Source: Bursaphelenchus xylophilus
Taxonomy: Eukaryota; Nematoda; Chromadorea; Rhabditida; Aphelenchoididae
Reading direction: 5' to 3'
Assembly (NCBI GenBank): GCA_904066235.2
Contig: CAJFCV020000002.1
Span: 7,440,001 to 7,504,000, forward strand
Length of the DNA stretch: 64,000 nt
A program made the translations under genes and the position numbers. Below, one piece after another: positions 61,881-64,000 of this stretch. The notes under the pieces were generated by a model that saw nothing but the letters and a program-made list of their open reading frames with translations, did no database searches and had not been told where the DNA came from. The number at the start of each line of letters is the position of its first letter. The stretch's first letter is position 1.

Positions 61881-64000
61881 AACCCGAACTCAGTGCAAAA
61901 AACCGCCTTCAAATTGGTTATAACCTGAAAACGATGACCTAAAATAACATAAAAAGTAAAGCGAAAAGACAATTTTATGACAAGTTTTGATTCGAATTAT
62001 TTTAATTGGAAAACCGTTGAGAATTTGAATTAAGCCAATTCCCCTGCGGGGGTTTACTTTACTCTCTCGAATCGACCGAAAATCATAACAAACAAGGTGG
62101 TTGGTTTTCTGCGACGTTTCCCAAGGCAATAAAAGAGTAAAGTGAAAAAATGGAAATTCGAAGACTCCAATTCCATCGACGATTTCACTTTTCTGCATGC
62201 CCTCAAGGGAAGGACGTGAATTGAAAAAAAAGAAAGCGCCGACAGAACACCTGTAAACCTCAATTAACAAGTATTGTAAACCCTCGGGGATCGATGGCAG
62301 AGCCCTCTTCTTCTTACCTCACTCCCGCGAAGCTGCTCCAGAATCAGAGGCGCCGAATCCGCCCGCATTAATGGCTTTATTTTCTCGGATTTCCGTTTAT
62401 CTGCTGATCCTTATCTGCCTTCTCACTTTCACATTCTTTCCGGATAAACAACGCATTTCACTCTCCAAATTATTGAAATTTCCTTTTCTTTTTTTTTACC
62501 TCTAATCCGGATGACAAATCGCGCTTCTGGGTGGGATTCGGAATGGGAATTAACTGGAATTAACACATGGAGACGACATAGACACGACAACGCCATAATC
62601 GCAAAAGTTCAATTTCAAAAACCTCCATCTGAAACTTTCAAAATACAAGATCAACGAAAGCCAGGTTTCATAGACAACCTTGCGCATGACATAATATGTA
62701 AATGCCTTCTTTCTCGAAAACAATGCATTTGATATTTTTGAAATTTTCATGTTTTATTAGTCGAGGGTTGAAGTTTACCTTAGCGGTTTTAAAAGTGACG
62801 TTTCAATAGTATAACATCGTTTAGATGTAATTCTAAGCTTTCTGTCTTATTACAGAAATGTTCTTCGTTCTTGAAAACATGCACTGATGGCTAGGCTAAA
62901 AATACGGTTTAACTTTCACAATTCATTCAAGAATTTTTTAGAAGTAAATTGACACTATTCTTCAAACAGGAAATCGTGATTATTCCAAGCCAAATAAAGA
63001 TTCGGTTAATCAATTTTCGTTTTACTAAACTTCTATTCCAATTTTCGTATTTCTTTTTCTGCTAAGCTCTCCTAAGCTCTAGACCATTACGAGCTGTCAG
63101 CGGACATTCCAAAGCAACGATGACGTCTTAAAATATCAGAAATCGATTTATGATCTGTAAATGTATGAACGTTTCCCCCTCTCCTAGATGTGCCAATTAT
63201 TTTTTAATGTGTTTGTAAACCTTTCCCCAGCGTGTTCCCTAATCCCCATTACTCTGACTGTTATATTCTTCATATTATAAATATGAGATTTAATGTTGAT
63301 GTTTTCGAATAAAATTATGTTTTGGATTGCCTTGCTTCAAAATCTCGAGATTTTTTGGTCCTCAAAGTTGAGATAACAAACAAATCGGCCATATTTTCTT
63401 CCCGATTCAACTTTTTATTGTCCGAGAAAACAATCGAAGGTCATAAAAAGGCTAAAGATTATAAAGTTATGCCTCTAATGTCTAAGCGTTGTCTTCTATT
63501 GGACACTGTAAGAAATATTAAACACCAGTCTCCACCATACTATTATACTATATATTTATGTAAACTTTTTGCAGTAATCATGGCGTGATGCAACCCCACT
63601 TTAAGTATTATAATTATGATGTCTTATCCAAATTCGTGGCAAAGGATTTAAAAAATAATTCGCGATAAGTTGAATCCGCCGGCAACGGTTGTGTGCGGTA
63701 GAATTTTACTATATCATCTTTCGACTTAAGAAGTCGCTTGAAATGGCGATTGAAATTTTTCATGTTCACAGTTTCAAACTCACCATGTTACAGTAACCCT
63801 GACCAAACAATATGACGAGCATGGTCCAAAACATACTTGTTTCGCGTCTCGACTGCAAAAGTATGGACATTGTAGCCTGCTTTCATCGCGACAGTAAATT
63901 TGTCGTAAACCCGTCATCATGACATTTTTTCAAAAACATTTCGTAGAGTGCTTTAGGATGGCCGGTATTGTTTGAAGTTAAAAGAATTATAGAGTAAAAT
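61881..64000. other. 3' window flank, no gene seen
   Basis: Upstream region of the secreted-protein gene, then about 2 kb of AT-rich sequence. No open frame here has supporting splice sites or a known domain, including the frames at 61890-62270 and 63322-63588. A gene beginning beyond the window edge cannot be excluded. Confidence 0.4.

Noticed and set aside
1..64000. tRNA, rRNA, CRISPR or bacterial operon signals
   Set aside because: No GGTTCGANTCC-type T-loop with a matching cloverleaf, rRNA core or regular repeat-spacer array was seen, and the gene structure is eukaryotic.

Overview
This window is eukaryotic nuclear DNA, almost certainly from a nematode. Genes are split by very short introns (many 35-80 nt, GT...TTTTAG or TTTCAG), several start codons sit a few bases after an isolated acceptor-like site as expected for spliced-leader trans-splicing, and the peroxiredoxin closely resembles C. 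elegans PRDX-2. All gene calls come from reading exons by eye, joining them where splice sites and codon phase agree, and comparing with family motifs from memory. No alignment or search was run.

Layout. 0.5-3 kb: a FAM89-like gene (+) converging on a Di-Ras GTPase (-). 3-5.6 kb: intergenic DNA with one copy of a dispersed repeat. 5.6-22.8 kb: one giant minus-strand TRRAP gene of about 39 exons. 22.9-26.3 kb: a small unknown gene and a KLHDC10-like kelch gene, both plus strand. 26.5-40.4 kb: five consecutive minus-strand genes: FERRY3/C12orf4, a class IIb histone deacetylase, a divergent gamma-tubulin-complex (GCP) protein, a heparan sulfate 3-O-sulfotransferase, and SARA/ZFYVE9. 40.8-41.2 kb: a GC-rich hAT-type MITE. 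41.6-43.6 kb: 2-Cys peroxiredoxin with alternative first exons. 44.2-46.5 kb: a DRAM-family membrane gene (+) converging on an unknown surface protein gene (-). 49.6-52.7 kb: a PP2C-like gene. 57.6-61.9 kb: a large secreted Cys/Thr-rich protein with a second hAT MITE in an intron. The remaining stretches (46.5-49.6, 52.7-57.6, 61.9-64 kb) have no gene I can support.

How the genes relate. They are mostly unlinked housekeeping functions: chromatin (TRRAP, HDAC), endosome biology (SARA, FERRY3), protein turnover and autophagy (KLHDC10, DRAM), redox defence, and glycan sulfation. The minus-strand run from 35.2 to 26.5 kb has short gaps (199, 658 and 178 bp) and could include an operon, but this is not proven.

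Most notable observations: two MITEs with perfect 8-bp target duplications and dense GC hexamer arms, one of them 17 nt from a 3' splice site in what would otherwise be a 36-nt intron; a peroxiredoxin with an apparent start-codon-only 7-nt exon and a 36-residue N-terminal extension; an HDAC with HH changed to HA next to a zinc ligand; and a TRRAP enlarged by a long acidic insert. I did not find a convincing wholly new biological system.
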